A stretch of DNA of 54,546 nt from contig JAJQHY010000035.1 in the NCBI GenBank assembly GCA_021199495.1, positions 1 to 54,546 on the forward strand. Reading direction: 5' to 3'. The position numbers and the translations under genes are program-made. Below are positions 9,454 through 18,488 of the stretch, in pieces (the first letter of the stretch is position 1; each line of letters begins with the position of its first letter). Below the pieces are notes generated by a model. That model ran no database searches, was not told where the DNA came from, and was given only the letters and a program-made list of their open reading frames with translations. This DNA is from Lachnospiraceae bacterium. Its GTDB lineage: Bacteria > Bacillota > Clostridia > Lachnospirales > Lachnospiraceae.

Positions 9454-11766
9454 TTACTCCATCTCACTCAGATACAGGCTGCACCGGTTCTGGATCAGCC
9501 CCACGACATCCTCCAGGCTCTTGGCTCCCTCGTAGTAGTAAGGTATCTCCTCCAGAATGATGTCCCAGATCTCCGTCCTTAAAAGGTAGCTCTTAATATG
9601 GGAGTGCTCCAGCATCCTGTTCAGCGCATCCACATCCGCCCCCACAGACTCAGCGTGCATATTCCAGGAGGCATCGGAACAGTATCTGCGATGCAGAAAG
9701 GAATCAAAGGCATCCTTGCGGACCGGAAAATCACGCGATTTATTCGCTGTTGCGTCATAGGCATACCAGGTCTGCTCCGGTTCAGTAAGCAGGAACTCAA
9801 TAAAGGCCCAGGCGCCTTCCTTATTCTCTGAATTGCTGTAGATGCCAAACTGATGCCGGGGACTCATCTGATACCAGGGCTCCTCCCCTTTCAGGGTCGG
9901 ATAACCCACGATGCGCCATTCCCCATAATCAACGCATATCATACGGTAATTATATGGATATGAAATACCTGGATAACTTACCAGCAGGGATTCCTGCGCC
10001 AGGAAATCATCATCACTGATCTGATATATTCCATTACCCTTATTTTCATCGTTCTTAGGATAACGGATTTGGGTCAGCTTCTCCAGCAGATTCATAAAGC
10101 CTTCGCTGTCAAAACTGCATGTAAGATTCTCCCAGTCGACGTACTCGTCCAGAGCGCCTGTCATGGCGATCATTTCCAGAATATCCTCATAGCTGTACCA
10201 GGCAATCAGGTCAGATTCCGGGTACGCATCGCACAGACCGATCATGTCATCCAGACTCCATCCGTCTGTAGAGATTCCCTCGGCACTGGTGTAAAGGGTA
10301 AGGAACCGGAATTCTGTCACAATCCCCAGCATTTTCCCGTTTACTCTGCCGGCCTCCCAGACCGGATCCAGAATATCCTTCCGGCTCACCACCTCGCTCG
10401 CTTCAAAATACGGCTCCAGGTCCTCTAATAAATCCAGTCCTTCCAGTACCGTGACATCCACCGCGCGCATATCATAAACATCCGGCACAACATCGGAACG
10501 GTAAATCAGATCATCAGACAGCTCCTCCGCTGTATATTCTATCAGTTCCGCGTGATATTCCGTACTGCTCTCATTGAACCGCTGCACCACGTCGCTCTGG
10601 TTGATTGAGGATGATGTAGCAATCAGGATGGTCTTTTTGGCGGTCAAAAGGGAACTGTCCGTCCAGGTCAGATACACCAGCTTCGCCGTATCAGCGCCCA
10701 CCGACAGAAGAGCCTCATATCCTGTCTCCGTTGTCCGGATTGCACCGATTTTGGAGCCATCCGCACTGATAAACTGATCCGTCCATTTCAGGATTTCCTC
10801 CTGCTCCCCGCTCTCTATATCGCACAGATACAGAGAATGCTCTGTCGTCAGATAAAAGCGCTCACCGTCTGCCAGAACTCTGATATCATTGGTCGTGGTC
10901 ATGGCTGCGGCTGTCGCATCCACCATTCCCTCCTGGATCAGCTTTTTCTCCGAGAAATCAATGCTCCAGACTCTGAGCTGCTTACTATAGGAATAGAGAT
11001 ACTGCTCAGTCAGATACAGGCCCTCTTCACCCATTTTCAGAACTGATAAATCTGTACTCCCATCCGCATCCCCAATCTTTAAATCCGTAACGCAGGTTCC
11101 GTCCTTCAGGATCAGATGGCAGAGGGACTCTACATAGGAAACCTCCACGATGTAGGCCACATTCCCTTCCTCGTCCATGGCCGCCCCGCTGATGTATGCC
11201 GCGTCATCCTCCTCCATGCCGGAAAGCTCCGTTCTGGACAGTTCATTGCCCTCCAGATCCGTCTGGATCAGATAATATTTCCAGGTCTGATCCTCCGCAC
11301 TGCACTCGGTGATGATCATGGCCAGGTTTGACTGCGTCCCTTCAAAAAGAGCAAACACATACCGCCCTTCCGTTTCATTCAGCACCACATCATCCCCTGT
11401 ACCGTCCACGGAGCGCACCTTCAGGCGCGTTGACAGGCTTGTCATTCCTTTATCATAAAGCAGAGAGATACTTCCGGCGGTCCAGCCGTCATCATACACA
11501 TAGTCCTCCAGATAATAGATCTGATCCCCCAGCCAGACATACTGCACCGCAGACATGTTGCCCAGGTCCACCTTCAGCTCCGCAATCGTGGCCACCAGGG
11601 TCATGCCATCGTGATTTTCAGACTCAGAAGCCGACCCACTCGTTTTCTCCTCCGTCTGCTTCGTCTGCCCGCAGGCAGTCAGAAGAGAGGCGCTGCCAAA
11701 CGCCGCGCCTCCTACCGCCAGCCCTTTTATGAAATCTCTGCGTGAAAAACTTCTGAAACTCATCAT
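9454..11766 (-). CDS. Tat-type lipoprotein with solute-binding domain
   Basis: A 770-residue exported protein. The N-terminus has a twin-arginine motif (SRRDFIKGLA) followed by a hydrophobic stretch and a lipobox-like LLTAC, then a Ser/Glu-rich linker. Residues of about 60-370 contain repeated strand-rich blocks that resemble a WD/beta-propeller-like fold. From about 380 the sequence resembles an extracellular solute-binding domain: VVQRFNESSTEYHAEL, VVPDVYDM, WSLDDMIGLCD and GAWAFIEFLL. The end (VVGLIQNRCSLYL) resembles the end of the two neighbouring binding lipoproteins, so all three are related. An alternative ATG one codon downstream sits better relative to GGGGGAG. No permease or ATPase lies beside it. 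The substrate is unknown. Confidence 0.82.
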   Translation of the reverse strand: MMSFRSFSRRDFIKGLAVGGAAFGSASLLTACGQTKQTEEKTSGSASESENHDGMTLVATIAELKVDLGNMSAVQYVWLGDQIYYLEDYVYDDGWTAGSISLLYDKGMTSLSTRLKVRSVDGTGDDVVLNETEGRYVFALFEGTQSNLAMIITECSAEDQTWKYYLIQTDLEGNELSRTELSGMEEDDAAYISGAAMDEEGNVAYIVEVSYVESLCHLILKDGTCVTDLKIGDADGSTDLSVLKMGEEGLYLTEQYLYSYSKQLRVWSIDFSEKKLIQEGMVDATAAAMTTTNDIRVLADGERFYLTTEHSLYLCDIESGEQEEILKWTDQFISADGSKIGAIRTTETGYEALLSVGADTAKLVYLTWTDSSLLTAKKTILIATSSSINQSDVVQRFNESSTEYHAELIEYTAEELSDDLIYRSDVVPDVYDMRAVDVTVLEGLDLLEDLEPYFEASEVVSRKDILDPVWEAGRVNGKMLGIVTEFRFLTLYTSAEGISTDGWSLDDMIGLCDAYPESDLIAWYSYEDILEMIAMTGALDEYVDWENLTCSFDSEGFMNLLEKLTQIRYPKNDENKGNGIYQISDDDFLAQESLLVSYPGISYPYNYRMICVDYGEWRIVGYPTLKGEEPWYQMSPRHQFGIYSNSENKEGAWAFIEFLLTEPEQTWYAYDATANKSRDFPVRKDAFDSFLHRRYCSDASWNMHAESVGADVDALNRMLEHSHIKSYLLRTEIWDIILEEIPYYYEGAKSLEDVVGLIQNRCSLYLSEME

Positions 11767-12032
11767 GCTCCCCCGTTCTTTCCTTTGTAACTGACCGTCC
11801 GGACAGATGCCTGACTGCGGGTGATTTCAGGAAGCATTCGCAATGATTCTTCCCTTTCCGCGGTACATCTGTGTTCCAGACATTTGTCTGTTAATTCAAC
11901 TATTATCATATCTTTACAGACAAGTCAATTTTTTTTGAATATTTTTCAGAAATCTTGTTTTTAAAGAAATTTCAGACTTTTGATTGGCTTTCCTTAAAGC
12001 TGCCGCAGTAACCCCCTTTTTTCTTTTACAGC

Positions 12033-13403
12033 TCACCTGTTCTCATTCACATAGATACTTGCCCGGCTCTGTATGATCTCCACGGTTTCCTCCAGGGATT
12101 TCTGCCCCGCAAAATACGCGTCCGCCTCCTCCAGGATCATGAAGTGAAGCGTCGAGTCATAAACGGATTCTGAACAAATCCGATCTGTCAGTTCCAACAT
12201 CTGCTGCGCCTGCTCGGAACTGATCTGATAGATTTCCCCAAGTACACCTTCCTCCGCAAAGCTCACCTTTTTCTGCAGTATTGGCGTGCTGGTTCCGTCC
12301 GCGTTTTCCTCGTACTGAGTTGTCTGTGCGCTTTCGAGTAAAGTTTCAAACGCCGATCTGCTGACAGGCAGCGCACCGCTTAAACTTTCCTGATATTCCT
12401 CCGTGAAATACAGACTGATAAACTCCCATGCAGCCTCCGGATCATCACAGCCGATGCTGATCCCTAAGGCTGTCGTCCCACTCAGATTAATGACGGTATT
12501 GCCGGTTCCGTTTGATGGATAACCGATAAAATTTACTTCATCCCCGAAGATGATCTCATATTTGGCAATGTCATATACGGAAGCAAGCGATACCGGCATG
12601 ACAAAGACCTCACCGTTTAAATAGGCCTGCGTGGTGGAATCATCACCACTGACCGCAGCCGAAGTGGGGAAGGAACCTGCAAATTCTAAAAGCTTTTGAA
12701 ATTCCTCATTGTCAAAGCTGCATTCTCCAGTTTCCCAGTCCACATAATCTCCCACTGTCGAGCTCAGGATGACTCCCAGCACCTGCTTTGCGGTAGCAAG
12801 CATAATGAAATCCGCTCCGGACTCAGCTGCTTCCTTTTCATAGCAGGCAATCATTTCCTCCAGCGTCCATGCGCTCTGTGTACCGACAACGGAGGTCTTT
12901 CCCACCAGACTGTCGATGGCGAAGCCAACAGGGATTGCGTACAATCCTCCCTCATAAGAAAACGCCTCCAGAACTGACTCCAGATAATCCTCCTCATCCA
13001 GGAAGGAATACAGATCCAGCGTATATTTGCCGACTGTATCTACGACAGAATAATCAATTCCGAAATCAATGATATCCGGGCCTTCCCCTGATACGATCTC
13101 TCTCTGGATCACAGCCAGCCCATCCAGATATGGGTCATCGTAATGCGAATAATACTCCACCTCGATCTGATAGTCAGTGTGCGTTTCATTGAACTGCTCC
13201 ACCATCTGAAGCACGCTCGGATCATAATCGGTTATTCCCAGATCGCTTAACTTTGCCGGGTCTGCGCTGAAGGTCGCCAGCGTTAAAATGATCGGCTCAT
13301 TTTGCGTGTCTTTCTCCTGGTTAGACAAACTGCTTGCCGCACAGCCGGACAGAAGGCCGCAGAGCATAAATATACAGAGCATGATACGGAATGATTTTTT
13401 CAC
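12033..13403 (-). CDS. Extracellular solute-binding lipoprotein (ABC, family 1 type)
   Basis: Intact 456-residue paralogue of the frameshifted gene at 7456-8833. The N-terminus is a lipoprotein signal (KKSFRIMLCIFMLCGLLSGC) with Cys as the lipidated residue. The mature part has a family-1 sugar-binding layout: MVEQFNETHTDYQIEVEYY near the start, EGPDIIDFG, GLYAIPVGF, WTLEEMIACYE, and AAWEFISLYF toward the C-terminus. The start is GTG with GGAGGGG just upstream. No transport partner is adjacent, so it would have to feed a permease encoded elsewhere. Element copy 3 starts about 95 bp upstream, in the opposite direction. Confidence 0.87.
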   Translation of the reverse strand: MKKSFRIMLCIFMLCGLLSGCAASSLSNQEKDTQNEPIILTLATFSADPAKLSDLGITDYDPSVLQMVEQFNETHTDYQIEVEYYSHYDDPYLDGLAVIQREIVSGEGPDIIDFGIDYSVVDTVGKYTLDLYSFLDEEDYLESVLEAFSYEGGLYAIPVGFAIDSLVGKTSVVGTQSAWTLEEMIACYEKEAAESGADFIMLATAKQVLGVILSSTVGDYVDWETGECSFDNEEFQKLLEFAGSFPTSAAVSGDDSTTQAYLNGEVFVMPVSLASVYDIAKYEIIFGDEVNFIGYPSNGTGNTVINLSGTTALGISIGCDDPEAAWEFISLYFTEEYQESLSGALPVSRSAFETLLESAQTTQYEENADGTSTPILQKKVSFAEEGVLGEIYQISSEQAQQMLELTDRICSESVYDSTLHFMILEEADAYFAGQKSLEETVEIIQSRASIYVNENR

Positions 13404-13497
13404 TTTTCCCCTCCGGTTTCTTCGACTGAATTTTCTTTTTACACTTTTACTGTAAGGAGGGCTTGTATCAAAGTTGTATCATTTGACTCTGCTAAAA

Positions 13498-14733
13498 TTA
13501 TTAAATTTTTATAAAATCGTCGATTCGGACGATATATCGTCTTTTCGCCAAAATTCTGTGTTATACTTCTTTTGATGGGAGATTTCTCCTGAAATCATCC
13601 TTTTTCGCAGTGCACGCGAAGTATGCTACTATTCGCAGTCGCTTCCAGGCAAGCCGCGTCCGATGAGTCTGTTTAGATCCTCATGCCGGCTGCGAATAGC
13701 AACAAATCATTTCAGATTTGGGAGGTGAGCACATGAATTCTGCGTCTAAAGACCAGACACCTGCCAAAGAGAAAGCAGTGGATTTATCAACTGATCCGCG
13801 CCGGATTCCAAAAGCGAACCGTAATGTGAAGGACAGCGTATTCCGAGACCTGTTCTCCGACAAAAAGTACCTGCTCATGCTTTATCAGACACTGCACCCT
13901 GAGGATAAGGACTGTACGGAGGATGACCTGACCTGTGTGACACTCGAACAGATTCTGATCCGCAATATCTACAATGATCTCGGTTTTCTGGTTGGAGACA
14001 GGCTTCTGATCATGGTCGAAGCTCAGAGTACCTGGAGCGTAAACATCATTATCCGTTCCATGCTGTATATCGTCCGGCCTATCAGGATTTCCTCAGAGAA
14101 AGCGGACAGAGTCTTTTTTCAACGAAGCCGGTTCATTTACCGGTCCCTGAGCTGTATGTAATTTACACCGGCAGTAAAAAGATTGAAAAAGATTTTATTT
14201 CTCTGACGGAAGAATTTTTCTCAGGGATACAGACGTCGCTGGAGGTGCGTGTAAAGGTTCTGACTGGCGAGGGCAGGGCTGACATAATGAGCGGCGAATT
14301 GGAGCATGGATGCGTATTTTGCAGTCATGATATTATCAGCCAGTATGTAACATTTACCCACATCATAAATGAGCAGATCCGTACATACGGTCAGACCAGG
14401 CAAGCCATTGCAAATGCAATTCAGATCTGCACGGATAATAATATACTGAAGGAGTATCTTAACCGTCAACGGAAGGAGGTAATTGATATCATGTTTACAT
14501 TATTTGATCAGGATGAGGCATTGAGAGATTATATTATCAGCGAAAAGCGGGAAACCGCCAGAGAAATGGAAGAACGGGTCGCCAGAGAAATGGCACAAGC
14601 CATGTATCAGGACCGATACCCGATAAAAGTAATTGCCAAATATGTTCGTTCGAATCCAGAGACTGTCAGGCAATGGCTTGGACTGCTCCCACAGGCATAA
14701 TGTATGACCCCGCCTGTCCAAGAACAGGCGGGG
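13498..14733 (+). mobile_element. PD-(D/E)XK transposase element, copy 3
   Basis: It has the same layout as copy 1: the 5' block beginning TTATTAAATTTTTATA, the structured leader, the nuclease gene, and the 3' hairpin with CCCCGCCTGT at 14708-14717 and ACAGGCGGGG at 14724-14733. Sequence identity with copy 1 is very high apart from small changes. Together with the lipoprotein gene to its left it matches the copy 2 plus lipoprotein unit, which points to duplication of a larger segment. Confidence 0.75.
13733..14700 (+). pseudogene. Rpn-like PD-(D/E)XK nuclease, frameshifted (copy 3)
   Basis: The gene matches copy 1 over its length but has lost one G at about 14075-14077, where GGG in copy 1 became GG just after the codons for MLYIVR. 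This puts the C-terminal half in another frame. Restoring the base gives a continuous frame of 322 codons, which is copy 1 minus its 39-bp insertion. The CAA that became a stop in copy 1 is still CAA here. A shortened product ending at 14161 would keep the E-x-Q core but lose the C-terminal helix-turn-helix-like part. Confidence 0.83.
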
Positions 14734-14746
14734 CCATCATGCCATA

Positions 14747-15268
14747 TCACCACTTCTCAAAATGGACCTGACTCTCCTCATAATCGGGGTGCTCTCCGGT
14801 CTTTTCCTCGGCCGGATAGCCGAATGCGATGATGGAATGGGGGATAACTGTATCGGGCAGGGAGAAGAGCTCCCGCTGCCTTTCCACGCGTTCCATCTGC
14901 GGCCAGGTGCCGAGCCAGACGGAGCCGATGCCGAGCCCCTCGGCCGCCAGAATCATATTCTGGCCGGCGATCGCGCCATCGACCACCCAGTAGTCCTTCG
15001 CGCGGGAGAAGGCACGCTCCAAATCTCCCAGGATCAGGATGCCCACGTCGCATGTCCGAAGCGGTCCGGCGGGACGGCCATTGGCGTCCGCCATTTTATT
15101 GAGGGTATCCTTGTCGCGCACCACGAGGAAGCTCCAGTCGCGCGTGTTGGCGCATGTAGGTCCGGTCATGCCGGCCCTTAAAATTGTGTGCAGATCCTCC
15201 TCGCTGATATGCTGCTCCGTATACTTGCGGATACTTCTTCTCGCAAGTACGCCTTCTGTCAGTTCCAT
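14747..15268 (-). CDS. Nitroreductase family protein
   Basis: A 173-residue flavoprotein that probably binds FMN as a dimer and reduces quinones or nitro compounds with NAD(P)H. The N-terminal RRSIRKYTEQHISEEDL and the central GAIAGQNMILAAEGLGIGSVWLG are typical of the compact nitroreductase family, and the length fits. The start ATG follows CAGGAGAG. It converges on element copy 3, whose 3' hairpin lies 13 bp from its stop and could terminate both transcripts. The natural substrate cannot be told. Confidence 0.9.
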   Translation of the reverse strand: MELTEGVLARRSIRKYTEQHISEEDLHTILRAGMTGPTCANTRDWSFLVVRDKDTLNKMADANGRPAGPLRTCDVGILILGDLERAFSRAKDYWVVDGAIAGQNMILAAEGLGIGSVWLGTWPQMERVERQRELFSLPDTVIPHSIIAFGYPAEEKTGEHPDYEESQVHFEKW

Positions 15269-15411
15269 GAATTCTCTCCTGTTCTATTGATTTCCATTAC
15301 CAATTTCCAACCAGTTTTGTCTGCCGCAGAATGTCAGATCTGTCTGCCAGTCCAGTCAGCTCTCTCTTTCATCAGCCAGCATTCTCCCCGTTTTGAAATG
15401 AATATCCTGCC

Positions 15412-16251
15412 TTACGCCTTTTCGTACTCCCGCTCCAGGAATTCTCTGCACTGCACCGCGTCCTCGGGCGTGGTGTTCTCCAGCGTCGCATAAATGTACG
15501 GCTTCTTTGTCTTTAAAAACTTCATGATGCGGTCGAAGTTCATCTCACCGAGCCCGGCGCCGCAGGCTAAAAGCTTGCCGTCCTGCACGCGATAATCCTT
15601 TAAATGCATGACCGCCACATCATCCCCGAAGGCGTCGATGGCCTCCGCGAACACCTCGTCCGCGTGATCAATGTTGGAAATATCCAGCAGATTGACCGGG
15701 TCGAAGATGATCTGTAAATTCGGGGAGTTGATGGTATCCAGCACCCTGCGGGTCCGCTCCGGATTGCAGACGATGTGCTTGAACACCGGCTCGATGGCCA
15801 CGATCACACCCATCTTCTCCGCGTACTCCACCACGGGGCGCAGATTTTTGATGAAAATCTGCAGAGCCTCCTCGGTATAGCACTCCGGGCCATAGGTGTA
15901 GCCCTCATTCGGCGCACCGGTCTCAGTACCTACCACACCGGCTCCAAGAATCGACGCGAAGCGGATATTGGCCATGTAACGGTGCGTCGTCTGCGCCAGC
16001 GTGACCGGATTCGGATTGGCCAGGTTTAAATAACAGCCAAGCACCGCACAGTCCACATTGTGTTTGACGAATACCTTTCTCACATAGTTGGCAAAGCCGG
16101 GGGTCAGCGCCTCATCTGCGGTGCTGATCTCTTTAGGAAATACCTTGGCGAGCGCTAAGTGTCCGCAGGAAAAGCCCTGCGCCGCCACCTCGGCGATTCT
16201 CTCGTCAAAAGGCAGGTTTCTGGTATCATGTAAACGAAGTCCCAGTTGCAT
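15412..16251 (-). CDS. Sugar phosphate isomerase/epimerase, TIM-barrel family
   Basis: A 279-residue protein of the AP-endonuclease-2/xylose-isomerase-like TIM-barrel superfamily. Family features are the N-terminal LGLRLHDTRNLPFDERI, ETGAPNEGYTYGPE, IAIEPV-type text (VIVAIEPVFKH) and FDPVNLLDISN, which carry likely metal-binding Glu, Asp and His residues. The start is the ATG with AGGAGG 6 bases upstream; sixteen earlier in-frame codons are rejected. It lies just downstream of the GH28 gene in the same direction, so a role in hexuronate or pectin-sugar metabolism is likely. The exact reaction cannot be assigned. Confidence 0.86.
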   Translation of the reverse strand: MQLGLRLHDTRNLPFDERIAEVAAQGFSCGHLALAKVFPKEISTADEALTPGFANYVRKVFVKHNVDCAVLGCYLNLANPNPVTLAQTTHRYMANIRFASILGAGVVGTETGAPNEGYTYGPECYTEEALQIFIKNLRPVVEYAEKMGVIVAIEPVFKHIVCNPERTRRVLDTINSPNLQIIFDPVNLLDISNIDHADEVFAEAIDAFGDDVAVMHLKDYRVQDGKLLACGAGLGEMNFDRIMKFLKTKKPYIYATLENTTPEDAVQCREFLEREYEKA

Positions 16252-16318
16252 CTTATACCTCCTTATCATAATCGGGATCCCCGGCGACATAAGTGTCACA
16301 GAAAGACCCCTTCATTTT

Positions 16319-17881
16319 TTACTTCTGGATCAACGTGTCCACGCCGATCAGCTCCATGGGCTCGCCCACCTGCCCGTCGATGGTCACATCCTCCAGAATC
16401 AGCTTGTGAATGTTGCGGGCAAAGAGTCCCTTCTTACAGCACGGCTCCACACCCTCGGACATGGCCGGTACATCCGTTTTCGCATCGTCCGCGTAGCTGA
16501 TATGCACGTGCTTTAATTCCAGCTCCTCCATCTTTAACTCCGGCAGGCAGTCAAAATAGGCCGCCGCCACATGGCAGTTGGTACACTCCATATTTTCAAA
16601 GAGCATTTTTTTCAGCACCGGCGTGCGCTCATCCACCGGATACGCCTCCCGGGACTGCACATATTCCGTGCGGCCGTCCGGATCGCAGAAATAAAACGCA
16701 TTCACGACGAGCGGCGTCATCACATTGTCGAGCGTCAGATTTTTAAATGTAATATTGGACAGAATCGCGTCCTTGCCGCGTCCTCTTCTTGTCTTAATGC
16801 GCAGGCCTCTGTCCGTATTGCGGAACAGGCAGTCCTGCACGGTCAGATTCACTACGCCGCCGCCGATCTCGCTGCCGAGCGTCACCGCACCATGGCCGTC
16901 CTCCATCAGGCACTGGCGGATCATGATATTCTCCGAAGGCTTTTTGAAGCGGCTGCCCATGTAAATCTTGCCGGATTTCACAGCAATGCAGTCATCACCC
17001 AGGGAGAAGCGCACGCCCAGAATGTCAACATTTTTACAGGACTCCGGGTCAAGGCCATCAGTATTGGGAGAGTCCGAAGGATTGTTGATCGTAATGCCGA
17101 TAAAGCGCAGGTTCTTGGAAAAGAACGGGTGCAGCGTCCACGACGGGGAATTGCACACCGTGATGCCCTGCAGCGTCACATCCTTGGAGTTATTGATGTG
17201 GAAAAGCCTGGGGCGGAACGCGATGTTCATGACCTTCGGATTGTTCCACCAGTCCTGCTTGCTGGCATTGCCGTTGATCTTACCGGGGCCGTAAATGATC
17301 ACGTTTTTCACCTGATAGCCGCTGATGATGGCGGCGAACATGGGCAACGGATTGCCCTCCCAGGTGCCCAGGAAATACTCGTCCTTCTCATCGTAGCTTT
17401 CAATGCTGGGCGGCATGGTCACAAACTTGCTTCTGTCCGTAAAGGCCTTCAGTTCAGCGCCCTCTGCCAGCTCCAGCCGCAGATTGCTCTTTAAAAACAG
17501 GGATGTGATGCGATATGTCCCCGCCGGAATCAATACTCTGCCGTATTTCGGGCAGGCCATGATGGCCGCCTGAATGAAATGGGTATCGTCCGACACGCCG
17601 TCGCCCTTTGCGCCGAATTTGCGCACATCCAGCGTCACATACTCGTAATCCGTAGTAAACTCAATGCTGCCGGCAACCTTCTCCCCATCGTAAATCTCCG
17701 CCAGATACTGTGTCTCCGGCTTTAAATTGAACAAATTGGTGATAGTCCGGTCGGTTTCTCCGTACACAGACCCGTTCAGCTTTATTACATATGGCTTCTT
17801 TGTGAAATAACGTCCGCCGTCCTCGATTTCAATGACAGCGCTTCTGGCTGTACTCATTACCAGTGAAATATTCATATTCAT
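16319..17881 (-). CDS. Glycoside hydrolase family 28 (polygalacturonase-like)
   Basis: A 520-residue right-handed beta-helix enzyme that hydrolyses alpha-1,4-linked galacturonate in pectin or its oligomers. All four GH28 motifs are present: NTDG, GDDC (two catalytic Asp), GHG and RIK. A small beta-sandwich-like domain occupies about residues 1-85, before the KFGAKGDGVSDDT start of the helix. There is no signal peptide, so it probably acts in the cytoplasm on imported oligogalacturonides. The start overlaps the upstream gene's stop as ATGA; a second ATG two codons later is better spaced from AGGAGG. With the uxa genes it forms a galacturonate-release and catabolism module. Confidence 0.94.
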   Translation of the reverse strand: MNMNISLVMSTARSAVIEIEDGGRYFTKKPYVIKLNGSVYGETDRTITNLFNLKPETQYLAEIYDGEKVAGSIEFTTDYEYVTLDVRKFGAKGDGVSDDTHFIQAAIMACPKYGRVLIPAGTYRITSLFLKSNLRLELAEGAELKAFTDRSKFVTMPPSIESYDEKDEYFLGTWEGNPLPMFAAIISGYQVKNVIIYGPGKINGNASKQDWWNNPKVMNIAFRPRLFHINNSKDVTLQGITVCNSPSWTLHPFFSKNLRFIGITINNPSDSPNTDGLDPESCKNVDILGVRFSLGDDCIAVKSGKIYMGSRFKKPSENIMIRQCLMEDGHGAVTLGSEIGGGVVNLTVQDCLFRNTDRGLRIKTRRGRGKDAILSNITFKNLTLDNVMTPLVVNAFYFCDPDGRTEYVQSREAYPVDERTPVLKKMLFENMECTNCHVAAAYFDCLPELKMEELELKHVHISYADDAKTDVPAMSEGVEPCCKKGLFARNIHKLILEDVTIDGQVGEPMELIGVDTLIQK

Positions 17882-18405
17882 GCCTCCTGAAGCGCTTTCG
17901 CGGTGTCGATATATTTCTCCGCCAGAATGATGTCCATGTCACAGGCCTTCTCAACAGATGCGCCGATCAGACGAACCGCCGTGCCGCTTTCGCCTTCCGC
18001 CATCATCAGTGCACCCTTCATCCGTGCGCGGAACATGGAAATCAGCTCGCGATACAGTTCATAAATCTCCTGGCTGATAGCGTCGATGCATTTCACCATC
18101 ATATCCAGATAAAAGGCCGCATTTTTCAAAGACGAATCATGGTCATATTGCAGCGACAGGGTGCGAAGCTGCGCCATCAGATCCATGTAGCCCTTCTTGC
18201 CGTTTGCCTTCGTCTCATAGAGCATATATACCGGATAAACATAGCTGCCGGCCTCGAAGATATTGTCAGAAACCGAAGACAGGTCAAAGACGCCAAACCC
18301 ATTTCTCGGCAGTGCTTTGATCTCCTCTGCCGTCTCTTTTACCAGATCGGAAGCAAAATCACCGGCTTTCATGGCCTCATATGCCCTTAACAGTTTTTCT
18401 TTCAT
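17878..18405 (-). CDS. Uncharacterised 175-residue protein of the pectin cluster
   Basis: The family was not recognised with confidence. The protein is mostly helical, has no signal peptide or membrane segment, and contains NIFEAGSYVYPVYMLYETKANGKKG (given here as position about 50-74), which faintly recalls GH88/GH105 unsaturated uronyl hydrolases. It is far shorter than those enzymes, which are about 350 residues. Its stop overlaps the GH28 start by 4 bp, so the two are coupled. It begins about 25 bp after the terminator-like hairpin that follows uxaA. It may be an intracellular accessory protein for oligogalacturonide use or a degenerate hydrolase. Confidence 0.65.
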   Translation of the reverse strand: MKEKLLRAYEAMKAGDFASDLVKETAEEIKALPRNGFGVFDLSSVSDNIFEAGSYVYPVYMLYETKANGKKGYMDLMAQLRTLSLQYDHDSSLKNAAFYLDMMVKCIDAISQEIYELYRELISMFRARMKGALMMAEGESGTAVRLIGASVEKACDMDIILAEKYIDTAKALQEA

Positions 18406-18428
18406 AAAACACCTTTCGCACTTTTACG

Positions 18429-18478
18429 AAAAAACAATGCCGGAAACAGGGAACAGAATCTGCCCGATATTTCCGGCA
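18429..18478 (-). terminator. Rho-independent terminator after uxaA
   Basis: On the minus strand, TGCCGGAAA (18470-18478) pairs with TTTCCGGCA (18438-18446) and is followed by a short spacer and a run of six T. It lies 11 bp past the uxaA stop and would end the uxaBA transcript. Confidence 0.75.
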
Positions 18479-18488
18479 CTGTATATTT

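Noticed and set aside
16571-17494. 307-codon open frame on the plus strand
   Set aside because: It is antisense to the GH28 gene, whose catalytic motifs are all intact.
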